Position numbers and translations under genes: made by a program. The notes beneath the pieces were generated by a model. It did no database searches, was not told the origin of the DNA, and saw only the letters and a list, made by a program, of their open reading frames with translations. DNA of 64,000 nucleotides from Bidens hawaiensis (Eukaryota > Streptophyta > Magnoliopsida > Asterales > Asteraceae). Location of the stretch: the NCBI GenBank assembly GCA_021521415.1, contig JAIQDT010003797.1, positions 217,526 to 281,525 on the forward strand. The letters run 5' to 3'. Below are positions 24,162-35,331 of the stretch, one piece after another (the stretch's first letter is position 1; the number at the start of each line of letters is the position of its first letter).

Positions 24162-25529
24162 TTATCCTCTAGCATTACTCACGGGTACGCATGCCCTTTC
24201 CATATTTCCTTCCTTGGTTGGATTGGTGCATTCACGAGCAAAATGACCCGGCTTGTGACAATTGTAACACCTCAGAGTGACTTTGTTAAAAATCACCTTC
24301 TGATTATTTGGCACATTCCAATTATTTCTTCCTGTTCTCTTAGTGATTTTCTTTGCCCGAAACACTGCCATGGCGATTTTCCAAGAGATGTCCATTTCTT
24401 TTACGTCATCTAGATGAATTTGATCAAGCTCAACAGCCATTACCGGTTGAACCAAATCTCCCGCAGGGAAGGCATTGTAATAGTTCTTGAATCCCGCCTT
24501 TAAAGTAATGTTCTCTTGAGTTTCTTTTGAAATAGATGGAATCTGACTGGAATTCTGACTAGGAGAGACACCAGACAATTGAGGCTGAGCATTAATAGCA
24601 GGAGATAGACTAGGTTTAGCGAAGAACACTGGTGCTGGTTGTGGTGAAACAGGAGAGAATTGACCCAGACCCTGAGTGGATTTAATCGTTGAAAAGTTGG
24701 CATGAGGCTGAAATTTCTGTTATCCCTGAGTAGTCTTGAACATTGAGAAGTTGTCTTGTGAAATGAGTGCATTATTGGAAGCAACATTGTAGCCAGCTGC
24801 GCCGTAGGAATTTTGCATGGTTTATAGCACGTTTCTTATCATCCATGTCACATGCCTTGATGATAGCCATGACCGCATACAGTGTTAGCTTATTGAGGTC
24901 TTCCGTCTTCTTAATAACAACAGCATTCATATCCCAACTTTGAGGCAATGAGTTCACCAACTTATTGTTTGTTTCAGCAGTTGTTAAGTTGATGCTTGCA
25001 GATATCATCTCAGTCACAAGAGCTATGAACCTATGAAGTTGAGTTTCTAACGACTCTTCCAGAACATGTTAAACATATTGAATTTTTGTCGTAGCAGATC
25101 TTGATAACTTCTCTTCATGTCTTCATTTATTTCATACACCTCAATCAATACTTCCCACAGTTCCTTAGCAGATTGCAATTCTCTAAAACCCAGGGCAATC
25201 TCAGGTGAGAGTGCCATAGTCAAGGTTGAAAGTGCCTTTTCATCCTCTTCTACTTTAGCAAGATCATCATCATCATACATAGAAATAGGCTTCATAGCAA
25301 CTTCAGTAGAGTTCTCACGTTGGTAAGTGATGACTTGGGGACCCCTAACTATGCTTTTCCAAATTTTGGCATCTTTCATCTTCACATATTTCTCGAATCT
25401 AAATTTCCACTCGCTAAACCCCTCATGAGACAGCAGACGAGGTACTCGAGTAGTGGTTCCCATTATGGAGTCCAGTTCTTGATGAAAAGAGGCATTAGAT
25501 GATCCATTGCTATTAGTTAATTGATCCAT
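24162..25529 (-). pseudogene. Copia gag, N-terminal half
   Basis: Begins with a methionine at 25529 (MDQLTNSNGS). It has the UBN2-type gag fold (FSEWKFRFEKYVK, KELWEVLIEVYE) in 25047-25529, continues at 24772-25017 (KLVNSLPQSWD), and ends in an intact zinc knuckle CYNCHKPGHFAREC (24162-24629). At least two frameshifts interrupt it. The full gag would be unusually long because of the extra C-terminal half. Confidence 0.85.
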
Positions 25530-26035
25530 TTTAGTTTAATCAGTCCACAAAAGGTTGAGTCAAAAAGTCTAATAGTCCAATAAACAAAGGTCAACCACGA
25601 AGGATCAGGCCCAACGAGAACATAAGACGTTGACCGAGAACATATAACGTTGACCAATAACCCAAAATTTTGATCGAGAACGCTTAATATTGACCGAGAA
25701 CACTTATTCTTGACCGAGAACACTCGTCTTAAGCTGAAAACGATCAATCTTGGCAGAAAACCCCTTGTATCTTGGCCGAAAACGATCAAATCTGGCCGAA
25801 AACTATGAAATACAACTCAGGACACCCGAGAACTCGTTTGACCAGAATATTATGAGCAACAACTAAATTCTAGAATGATGGGATTCAAATTGTTTCCAAA
25901 AATACCGGATCTACAGCCAAAAATAATATTCCTTCTTCCCGGATCCACTGTTCACCGGAAAAACCAATCTAAAAACACCAAAAACACCTAAATCTTGAAT
26001 CCGTTGATATCAAACCGAGCCTTGAATGGTTCAAA

Positions 26036-26050
26036 AGGCTCTAATACCAA
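26036..26050 (-). promoter_or_regulatory. Copia primer-binding site (initiator tRNA-Met)
   Basis: The minus strand reads TTGGTATTAGAGCC beside the 5' LTR. It differs from the tRNA complement by one base. Confidence 0.85.
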
Positions 26051-26051
26051 T

Positions 26052-26599
26052 TGTAAGTCCTGAATATGGATCACTACAGTATGATATCAACTAGAATACG
26101 ATATTTGTGCGGAATCCAAATACCATGGTGATTCAAGAACAATAATACGAAAAACAATAACAAGATTAGATTATACGGATTCAATGCATACGGTTTTATT
26201 ATCAATAAATCATCATATACATAAACCTATACCCTTCTACTCACTCTGATAGTTTGATGGTGGCTACCACTGATTCTCCCTATCTGATAACTAAACATTA
26301 ACTATATATAGGGTTACCATACAAAAGGCTCAAAGGCCAAGCCCAACCAAGCCCAAACTAGTCTAACCGAAATCCATAGGGATTTCGGTATTACACCATC
26401 ATAACCATAAAGCAATTCTTCAACTCGTCTTCATTTATATCACTTTAGTCTTGATCATATCATGGCCTTTTGATATGAGTAGAAGGGTATAGGTTTATGT
26501 ATATGATGATTTATTGATCGTCTTCATTTATATCACTTTAGTCTTGATCATATCATGGCCTTTTGATATGCGTCAGTCTAACCTGATCGTGACCCAACA
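26052..26599 (-). repeat. Copia 5' LTR (right), locally rearranged
   Basis: 548 bp. 26478-26518 is an inverted copy of about 26203-26248 of the same LTR. The block holding CTTCATTTATATCACTTTAG occurs twice around it (about 26423-26475 and 26519-26571). Confidence 0.9.
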
Positions 26600-26604
26600 A
26601 ATAG
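26600..26604. repeat. Target-site duplication AATAG, right copy
   Basis: Matches 7107-7111. Confidence 0.9.
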
Positions 26605-27196
26605 TTTCAAGAAACAACAATGAAATGGATAAATCACTTTATACAAATGTGAATCCAAGAGTTTGAGTGTCAATTCAATTGACTTTATCTCAACATAATA
26701 GTGATTGTAGACGAGTAGCATTCACCATGATGGTGATGAATGTATTCATCAAAAGGATTTGGATTGAGACTTATGTTCAAATTCCATATAAGTCAATGGT
26801 GAATCCTTAAAGATCAACGGAAAAAAGAGTTATGTTCTTCAAATGAATAGAAAATTTATCTATGTGCCACATACAATAACTTGTGAGACTTTCCTAAGTA
26901 TTAACGTTTGGTGATTGCGAATAAGTCTCATAACTTTGTCTAAACTAAGGGTTAAATGTTTCAAAGTGATATTGTAATGGCTGAGAAGAATCAGAATGAT
27001 GCATCTTCTGTTCACATACTAAAGTATTGTAGTCTAAAGCGTGCTAGACTAATACTTGTTAATTACAGTGCTTTGCGAAGACTAATTAACGTGGAACATT
27101 CAAATCATACATAAGAATGAATTTGTGTATAGAGAAGTTAAATAGGGGTTTCATTCAATTTAAGGAAATAATATAACTCTTGAGGATCCTGAGTAG

Positions 27197-27590
27197 GGCC
27201 GGCCTAAGGGTGTGGCAGGATAGTCGACAGCCACAGGCCCGACACCCCGCTAGGCCTGAATTTTTTTTTATAAAAAAAATTATATGTATTTTTATGAAAA
27301 AAAATATGTATAATCAATGTTTCAACACAATTACATAACCACTAGTTTGGTTTAGTGTCAAAGAGGTATGACATCTAACCAAAGAGGTTGTGGGTTCTAG
27401 TCTTATTTGAGACATTTTTATGTTTATTTTTATACAAAAAGTTTTTACACAACTCAAATCATAACCAAGTAAGATCACTTAAAATTAAATTGTTTAAACC
27501 CATCAAAATGTTCCTTTTGTTCAAGGCCCAAAAATATTTTCGCCTTTGACCAAAAAAAAAAAATTTGTCTTCTCGGAGCCGGTCCTGATT
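27197..27590. mobile_element. Small hAT-like non-autonomous element
   Basis: Ends carry GGCCGGCC and, inverted, AGGACCGGCTCC. The 8-bp CTGAGTAG is present at 27189-27196 and 27591-27598, the duplication size typical of hAT transposons. Confidence 0.6.
27335..27440 (+). repeat. tRNA-derived SINE-like segment
   Basis: A-box-like TGGTTTAGTGTCAAAG at about 27353 and B-box-like GTGGGTTCTAGTC at about 27389, spaced as in tRNA promoters and followed by a T-rich stretch. It lies inside the hAT-like element; a chance match is possible. Confidence 0.35.
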
Positions 27591-29024
27591 CTGAGTAGAT
27601 CTCAACTTTCCAGATCCTCCTTGATGTGACTTAGAATCCTTCTATGTTTGGGATGGTTTGTTAACCACCTTATGCCAAACTTTAGCTTAAATGCAAGCAG
27701 TGATCGAAACTTATGATAAGTCATGCGTTCCTTTATTGGTAAAAATCGATGAACTCACTAATACAATGACGTTGTCTTTCACAAATCATTAGTGTCGATG
27801 TGTGGTCATATATAAAGTAAAAACAAACTATGTCAAAATGCTAGAAATATGGGGGATGGGAATTGAATAGAAATTGAGATAATTTCTCAAACCTGTGTAG
27901 ATCTAAAGAGGTTTTCTTTCTCATGTGATTAAGTTAGATGATGTTATCCAATAACACTTCAATATGGGGTTGTCTTGCATTTGAACTTGGAATGTTATAC
28001 AATAAAGATTATTGCAAACATGTGACCTGGCGGTGTACACAATGGTAATAACCAGCTAATTTAGTAATTAGACTTGAATTTCAGTTGGAAAAAATCAGAA
28101 TCTAGATAGATGTATGATGTTTGGAAAAATGGAGATGTGTTTGGCTTAAAATGAGAACTGGGTTCTTCTAAAGATAATCGTTATAACAAGATTCAGAATG
28201 AGTCTCAAGGTTACAGTCTTAGAGGATGACAATTGGCAATAGGCAATATTACCTTGCAAGGTAAGAACACATCATAACAACTCATCTTAATTGCAATTAT
28301 CTAGTATTGACTTGACGAATTCATATATAATGGTTTTGGATCCAACCAACCTGAGGGTTAATGAAAGATGGAGTTATAGAATGAGTCTAAAACCTATGAA
28401 GAAAGTGAGTGCAATGGAATACCTAACCTATGAGATTGGAGATCCCAAGATCTAGGTTCAATACAACAACCTAACCGAGTGAATGAAGGTCACTATAAAG
28501 GTATAGCTAATGTATATGTTTATATATAAGCTATAATATATGTTATATATATCCCCCTAAACTATAAAGGGTATTTAAATAACATCCTAGTCCAATCCCA
28601 GAACAACAATGACATGTTGTGAGGCTAAGCATAATGTATAATTTGTGTAAATCACCATAACCTTCGTGATTTTAATGTTTTACGGATAATCACCTATTTG
28701 AAAGATTATTGGGGTCGCTTCGAATGAAATTGTGGGATGTGAAATTCCTAGAGGTTTTACAAAACCATAATAGTGTTCTTAGACCATAATGGACACGACA
28801 ATAAGGGTATGTACCCGACTAGGAAGAGTATTCTGTCAAGTGTACTATCGTCTACAAAAATGGGGGCTTGTTTAAGGACATCGCGCCTACTAACTGCTAG
28901 GAGACTAAGTATACTTCACAAAGGAAGGTTCAAAGCTAACACCTACATATCCTGCAATACTCAACTGTCGAGGTTACATTGGATATTTTATGTGTTTTGA
29001 TCAATCTCCATTCATATGGGGGAT

Positions 29025-29840
29025 TGTTGGAAGTTTAATAAAAAGTTAGTAGAGATTTAATTTAGTTGAATTTATTTATTAGACTCTTCATATGTTGACT
29101 TGAAGATAAACTATTTAGTAGAGTCTTGTATGTTATTTTTTTAGACTTTATTAAAGTGTGAAGTCTTTAATTAACTGAGACTCTTCACTCATCCATGACA
29201 CATTTTATAAGGCTTTTTGAAAAAAGATGAGAGACATAACTATTGGAGATAGGGTGAGCACTTGAAGATTCATATGCTTAAGAACTAAATCGAGATGGAT
29301 ACTCTCTACTCTAATTTTATCATCATCTTTATCTTTTCCGCTTACTCAAGAACACCATTATATTCATTGTAACCTCAGGCGTGTGGGCTTTCCCGACAAT
29401 ACATACTGCTTCGGCTGTTATACCGTGGGAGACAGACGGACTCTTTAGTAGAGTCCCAAAATTTGTTTTAAGGGACTCGTGTTGAACACGAATCCTTAGC
29501 CACAACCATCAACATTAGTTTGTCCGTTCTTGTAACAAAGGAACATACAAGAATATGATATCCTTGAAGAATACACAAAAGATCGTTTGAGAATACGCGA
29601 TTTAAGAAGCTTAGTCGATGACCAATGTGATGAACACACAAGACTAAGCTATTAATTACCTGAAGTACCCGATGAAGGCACCATATCTTATCAATTTTGA
29701 ATATAAAAATTTGTATATTATATTCATTTTATTCTATTTTGTAAATGGTATTGTACTCGTATATTTCCCATTATTAACGAGAGTATCATTAGCGTTAATT
29801 TTATTTAATTTTTTAATAATAAAGTGACCAATATCCTTTA
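29025..29840 (+). repeat. LTR (family B), plus orientation
   Basis: Begins TGTTGGAAG after a polypurine tract. It shares the block CGGACTCTTTAGTAG and the end block with the solo LTR at 30086-30920. The exact right end is uncertain (about 29840, by alignment to the sister). Confidence 0.6.
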
Positions 29841-30085
29841 GTTAGAACCTAATTCAACACAGTTAAAAGTAAATTTTCTTAATATAACATTACTATACCT
29901 AAACTAAAATTTAAAAATGCTAACATTATATTTTTTAAGCAATAATAACATTAAAAGTTTTAACATTTTAAAAAGGTTTTTCTACAAAAACAAGTCAACT
30001 AAAAAAACCAAGTTAACAACCTTGAGACCTCTCGTTGTGGGCATTAATGGAGCCTACAAATTGGGTGGCAAGGCTTTAAAGCCCC

Positions 30086-30920
30086 TGTAGGATATGGGTC
30101 ATAATATTATTTAAAAATAATGAAATAAAATAAGTGTAACGATACTCTTGTTATACAAGAGAAATATCGTAGTATAATATCGTGCACAAAACCAAAAACA
30201 AAATAAATATAAAGAACAATTTATATTAATATAAAGATTCATGTTGATGTCTTTGATGAGAACTTCAACAGAAACTTCATGACTCGAGTCTTCCACCCGT
30301 TGAGTATCTTCATGTTCGTCTTAGTTTTCCTTGGTGTGGCTACAGATTTTTATTCTTGGACCAACTCCATTAGCTGCAAAAAAACATGAACATAATAACA
30401 TATATTGAGCGTTGGTTGAAGCACGTATTTAACACGCTTCCGTTAAAACATATTTTGGGTCACTACTAAAGAGTCCGTCTATCCAGGGTACAACAACCGG
30501 AACACTGTGTGTACTGCCGGAGATGGCACTCGCACCGGATATTGCATTAGGTAAAGTGGTGTTATTGAAAAGAAATAAGGAAGAATAAGATAGTGATGGA
30601 AACGAGTAGAGAGTACTACTCTTTATAGGTTCTCACTTATGGGGTCTTCAAGTGTTCTCACTTCTCCAAGAATTATTTTTCTTTCTTTGTCTCTCTATAA
30701 ATGAGGCACAAAAGAACTCTCATATAAAGGCATGCATGGATAAAAAGTTACTTATTAATTATAAACTTAATATTATAATTATTTAAGTCTCTAATAAGGT
30801 GACATAAATACTTTAATTAACAGACATAAAACATCAATTAAGAGTTTAGTCTTCAATTCACCACTTGAAGAGTCATATTTAATAAAACTATCAAATATCC
30901 ATTCACCATATTTTCCAACA
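30086..30920 (-). repeat. Solo LTR (family B), minus orientation
   Basis: TGTAGGATATGG...CCATATTTTCCAACA, 835 bp, with inverted terminal bases. Flanks are GCCCC (30081-30085) and ACCCC (30921-30925), a five-base duplication with one change. No internal region is attached. Confidence 0.8.
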
Positions 30921-31588
30921 ACCCCAAGCACTTTTTCAGGCCTTTAAAGTGAGGGGGCTTCAAGGCATTAACGCCGGACAGAGAAAGAAGTGTTGACAAA
31001 TGAAGGGGGGGGATCAAAAGCATGAGACCCAAATCTAAAAGGGTGGTGTTTAAAGGGATTCAAACCATAACATAGGTTTAAGAGGGTTTTTTGATTAAAA
31101 CTCCCATGACCGGCGTAACAGTAACGTAACACTTTAACATGGGTTTAAAACACCTTCATAACCAAATGGATATACATAAGGCTGTCATATATATTCGTAA
31201 CCTGGAACCAGACCCGAATATCTATTAAGTCGAACTCAAAAGTACCTATATTCATGAAACCCAGACATGAATTTAACAAACCCGAGTACAACCCGAACTA
31301 ATACGAGTCGAGTACCGAGTACTTTTTAATGGGTTTCAGGTATACCCGAATAACCCGTTTGACTAAATCTTAAATTATTGTATCTCGTGCTTTAGTCTAT
31401 GCAGTAAATAATGTTGCCTATCCAAATGATGGGTAATGACGTGAAAAAATGTATAAAAAAGAAAAGAAAAGAAAAAAAGAAATCTTTTAGTTTTTAAATA
31501 TCGCGTGGTTAATGGAGAAATTTTTACATTACATCTTACTAGTTTTGTTATATAGAATGTTTTAGAATACACACACACATATATATAT
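30921..31588. other. Intergenic, degenerate repeat traces
   Basis: A run of ACCCGA-type motifs at 31210-31360, also seen at 32590-32770, may be the split ends of an old hAT-like element. No gene. Confidence 0.4.
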
Positions 31589-31589
31589 A

Positions 31590-32246
31590 TGGAAAGGAAC
31601 AAGAGATAAATCATTCTTAGAGAGAGAACTAGAGAACTAATAAAAAAGTATTTTTAATTTTATTAAAAAAATACTTTTAGATATTTTTTTCTTTCGTCAT
31701 TCTTATATGGTGTTATTCTTCACCAAAAAAAAATATAAAAATAAAAAAAAAACTCGTTGTAATGCATATATACAACATGTCGACTTTTTAATAATACATA
31801 TGTGCAATAGTGTGTATTTTGATATGTGAAATTGTGTTGAATAGCATATATGCAATTGTTTGTATTATATATTTGCAATAGTGTTATATTATATACAAAA
31901 TTAAAAAAAAAGTCGATATGATGCATATGTGCATTAGTGTTTTATTACGTATATGCATTAGTGTGCATTGCATACAATAAATAATGTTGTATTCGCATAT
32001 ATTCAATAATGTGAATTGTATAAGGCAATTGTGTTGTATTATATGCAATAAAACACTATTGTATATAAAAAATACACATTATTGCATATATGCACTACAA
32101 CGAAAGTTTTTTTTAAGGAACAATATCAACTTGTTAGAATGACGAAACAAAAAGAAATCAAAAAATATTTGTTTAAAAAAAAGTTAAAAATAATTCTTTA
32201 TTATTTCTCTAGTTCTTTCTTTAATGAGAGTTCTCTCTAGATCTCA

Positions 32247-32250
<4 letters not shown>
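31590..32250. mobile_element. Foldback element with long imperfect inverted repeats
   Basis: The left arm (about 31590-31760) and right arm (about 32085-32250) pair over about 160 bp, with shared blocks AGAGAGAACTAGAGAA-like and TTTCGTCATTCT. The middle holds about ten copies of a TATGCAATAGTGTTGTATT-type unit. It sits inside a TA microsatellite. Confidence 0.7.

Positions 32251-32321
<71 letters not shown>
32250..32321. repeat. (TA)n microsatellite
   Basis: About 36 uninterrupted TA units, followed by a short TG run. Confidence 0.98.
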
Positions 32322-32329
<8 letters not shown>

Positions 32330-33094
32330 AAAATTTATGCTCAATATACCTTGTATATAGAAAAAAATACATGTTATTTACAATTGTATGTATCTTTAAC
32401 AAGAAAAGCATTTCATCACTGATTAGTGTTAACGTGGCTCGCCTTTGATCATTGTTAACATGACTTGTTAAAGGAAAGGATTATGTAATTTTGATTATGT
32501 GGTTTGTTATTTTCTTATGTATGTTAAAATTTATAGATGATCTATTTGCTTGAATTTTGACTCATATGTACTTTTTTTGTATTTTAGATCAAATATTCGA
32601 AACCCAATTAACCCTTACTCATAAAATCCGAACCTGAATAATCCGAACCCGAGTAACCCCGGGTAGAATGAAGATTAGGATCGCGTATGAGTAGTTGAAA
32701 TAAAATTTTCAAACCCAAAAAACCTAACTCGTAAGACTCGAAACATGAATATACAACCCGAATAGCACCCCTAATTATACACATTACGCTCCATTTTATA
32801 TTGGCAGTGAACAACTGGCGAGTGAAAAGGTGGCAAATTGAACTTAATTAAATGGGCAATTTTCGCTTTTAATTATCATATGTTTTGGTTTAGTAGTTGT
32901 TTACTTACCTAACATGTTTTTGTCCCACTCAACATGAACGCTCGTTTTACAATATAATAAGTAAACATTCAAAAAAATGTATAGTTTTAAAGATTCAGTA
33001 CATGTATATGTCATGTTATTCTTTAAAAGGGAAGAAAATTGATAATAATGAGAAGAATTTGTAATAAAAAAAAAGCAAAAAGAAAACTTTTAAA

Positions 33095-33502
33095 AAAAAA
33101 ATCATAACTCAAAATTTAAAACAAAAACGTGAAGAAACAATAATGTTTTTCCTGTCTTCCTCGTTCGATCTAGAAAAACAAAATATTCATGAAAAAAATC
33201 ATTGTGTCTTTTAGTGTATTATCATTGTGTTTTTTGTTTATTTGCGTTATTGATATTGTCTTTTTTCCTTAACATTGTGTCGTCATTTTTTTTTCTTGAT
33301 ATTGAGTTATATTATTCAACAATGTGTTATATTTTGCGATTGATTGTGTCTTTTTTTATTTATCATTGTGTTTTTTGTTTATTTTCGTCATTGTGTCTTT
33401 CTTCTTAACATTTTGTCTTGTTTGATTTTTTAATTGAAAGTCGAGGAAACATTTTAGTTTTTTTATGTATATTTTGAGTTATGAATTTTTTATTATTGTT
33501 TT
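33095..33502. mobile_element. Small inverted-repeat element
   Basis: The left arm with CATAACTCAAAATTTA (about 33095-33165) and the right arm with TATTTTGAGTTATGAA (about 33442-33502) are inverted relative to each other. The middle repeats TCATTGTGTTTTTTGTTTA. Confidence 0.55.
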
Positions 33503-33512
33503 TAAATTTTTG

Positions 33513-34898
33513 AGAAATCTGCAATTTGCCTCCCTGGGTTATATCGTCGTTGGATGGAATAACCATTGAAAACCAAATTGCGCATTTTGCACGTCTGTGA
33601 AATTTTGGCGGGGCAGTCTGTGCCTTTTTCGTCAGTTGACCGGCGTTGACTAACCAAAAAAAGTTGAAATGACCATTTTACCCCTATATCTTCATTTTCA
33701 TCATCTAACCCAGAATCTTCTTCATCTTCATCATCTTGTTCATCTCAAGAACCCTATTTTTAAAATTTGAGGCTTTTTCAAATCATGGCTGCCCGAATTC
33801 TTAAGTTTGGTATAATAATTATAATAATTTCGGTAAATCGGAATCCGCCTCCATCTCCGTAACTTATCAATCTTGTCCAAAATCTACGATTCTAATTTCA
33901 AATCTTGTTCTACAATATTATAGCATATTTGTGATACATACAAGAATTTAAAAAATGAAAATTATAAATTTATTCTTGGTGTTCTTGGCATCTTCTCTCA
34001 CACACAATGTGTGTGTGTTCTTGGTGTTTTAACCTAATATCGGGGAAAACATAAACGAACGAGATTTAATGATTAATGAAGGTATACATTAATAAATAAA
34101 TAATGTAAGAAATCAGAACATGTTACAAGATAGAAATTGGGTTAAAAAGTCATACTTTATTTAAATATTTAAATGTGTATAGATAAATAAAATCTTGAAG
34201 CAGCATTCTTTAAGGGATCTTCCTTTGCATAACCTCTCTGGTATTCCATGTGCCTTCAATCTACTGTAGTTATTCTCCACTTGCTTTTGCCTTTGGTTTA
34301 TAAAGGTAATTAATATTCACAGCTTCATATCTTCAACAACTCACATAAAAATTAATAGATTCACATAAAAAATAAAAAAATAGGAACAATATGATCGTTA
34401 ATTCACGTACACTGGATCAACTTAACTCAACACAATACAAAACAATCTCCGACAATTAAATCAATTAACCGATTAAAAACAAGTAACCGATCATAAGAGC
34501 GATAAGAGAAGCAACGGAAGTAGAGCAAACACGCTGACGTATGAAGCCGGAACAGGTGCGGCTGCCGGAAGTGAAGAAGAAGAGTTGAATGGATGAAGGA
34601 GATTGGTGGTCGAAGTTTGGTGTGGTGGTCAGAGATAAGGTGTGGATGGATAAGGTTTAGGAAAGGAGTTTGGGGCTTTATTATTATTATATTTATTATT
34701 TATTAGAATATTATTAAAATACCCTTAATATGTTGGTATTATTACTAAAATACCAACAGTCAACTAACGGTCAACTGACGGCAGGAGTCAGAAGAACCTG
34801 CTGAAGAAACATAGTGGCGCAAAGTTCACAAATTCTTTATCAGTGGTTATTCCATCCAGCGACGATATAACCCACGGAGGCAAATTGCAGATTTTTCT
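33513..34898. mobile_element. MULE-type element with about 145-bp terminal inverted repeats
   Basis: The outer 50 bp of the ends match almost fully when inverted (ATCTGCAATTTGCCTCC, then GGGTTATATCGTCG). Further matching blocks (GTCAGTTGACCG) extend the arms to about 145 bp. Flanks AAATTTTTG (33504-33512) and AAATTTTTTG (from 34899) look like a 9-bp duplication with one extra T. No transposase ORF, so non-autonomous. Long arms and 9-bp duplications are typical of Mutator-like elements. Confidence 0.8.
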
Positions 34899-35331
34899 AA
34901 ATTTTTTGGAGATTTCTGTATGGCTAAAAATTCTTTTCACACTTCTTATTGTTGTCTATTTTTGTTTTTTAACTTTACCATAGTATCTAACTATACTATT
35001 AAAACAAATGAGTTTAACTTAACATGGTCTCTTCATATTGGTGGATTCTTAAACTTTTCATTTTTATCTACCACTTTTCTATTTTTTATGTGAATAAAAA
35101 AATTCTAAAATAAATTAAAATACTAGACAATAAATTCTATTAAATGATTATTGATTATTAATATTAATTTATATCATTTATATTATTCATTTTTCATTAT
35201 TCATTATACATAATTTACCCTAAACCCAAATCAATTATCCCCTCTTCACACCTCCATCCTATTCTTCCACGGATCCTCCACCTTCATTTCATTTATCCGG
35301 CAAATTGAACGTCCACTGTCGATGAAGCTGT

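Larger units (their letters stand above)
7112..26599 (-). mobile_element. Ty1/copia retrotransposon, minus strand, split by a gypsy insertion
   Basis: Both ends carry related LTRs beginning TGTAAGTCC and ending in ACAACA or CCAACA. The 5-bp target duplication AATAG is perfect (7107-7111 and 26600-26604). Reading right to left the order is LTR, primer-binding site, gag, protease, integrase, reverse transcriptase, RNase H, 3' region, polypurine tract, LTR, which is copia order. Every coding domain has stops or frameshifts. A second, shorter gag-like stretch lies between the 3' region and the left LTR. A separate gypsy element occupies 9744-18677. Confidence 0.95.
26605..29024 (+). mobile_element. 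Non-coding interior of an LTR retroelement (LARD-like)
   Basis: No coding region above noise over 2.4 kb. It ends in ATATGGGGGAT directly before TGTTGGAAG at 29025, a polypurine tract and LTR start. The copia element inserted into it. A long LTR element with non-coding interior fits best; the left LTR was not found. Confidence 0.5.

Noticed and set aside
29990..31130. Possible MITE arms (GGCATTAATG-like) around the solo LTR
   Set aside because: The arms match over too few bases to be convincing.
31210..32770. ACCCGA-rich blocks as ends of one hAT element split by the foldback element
   Set aside because: Terminal repeats and a target duplication could not be matched; kept only as a remark in the region entry.
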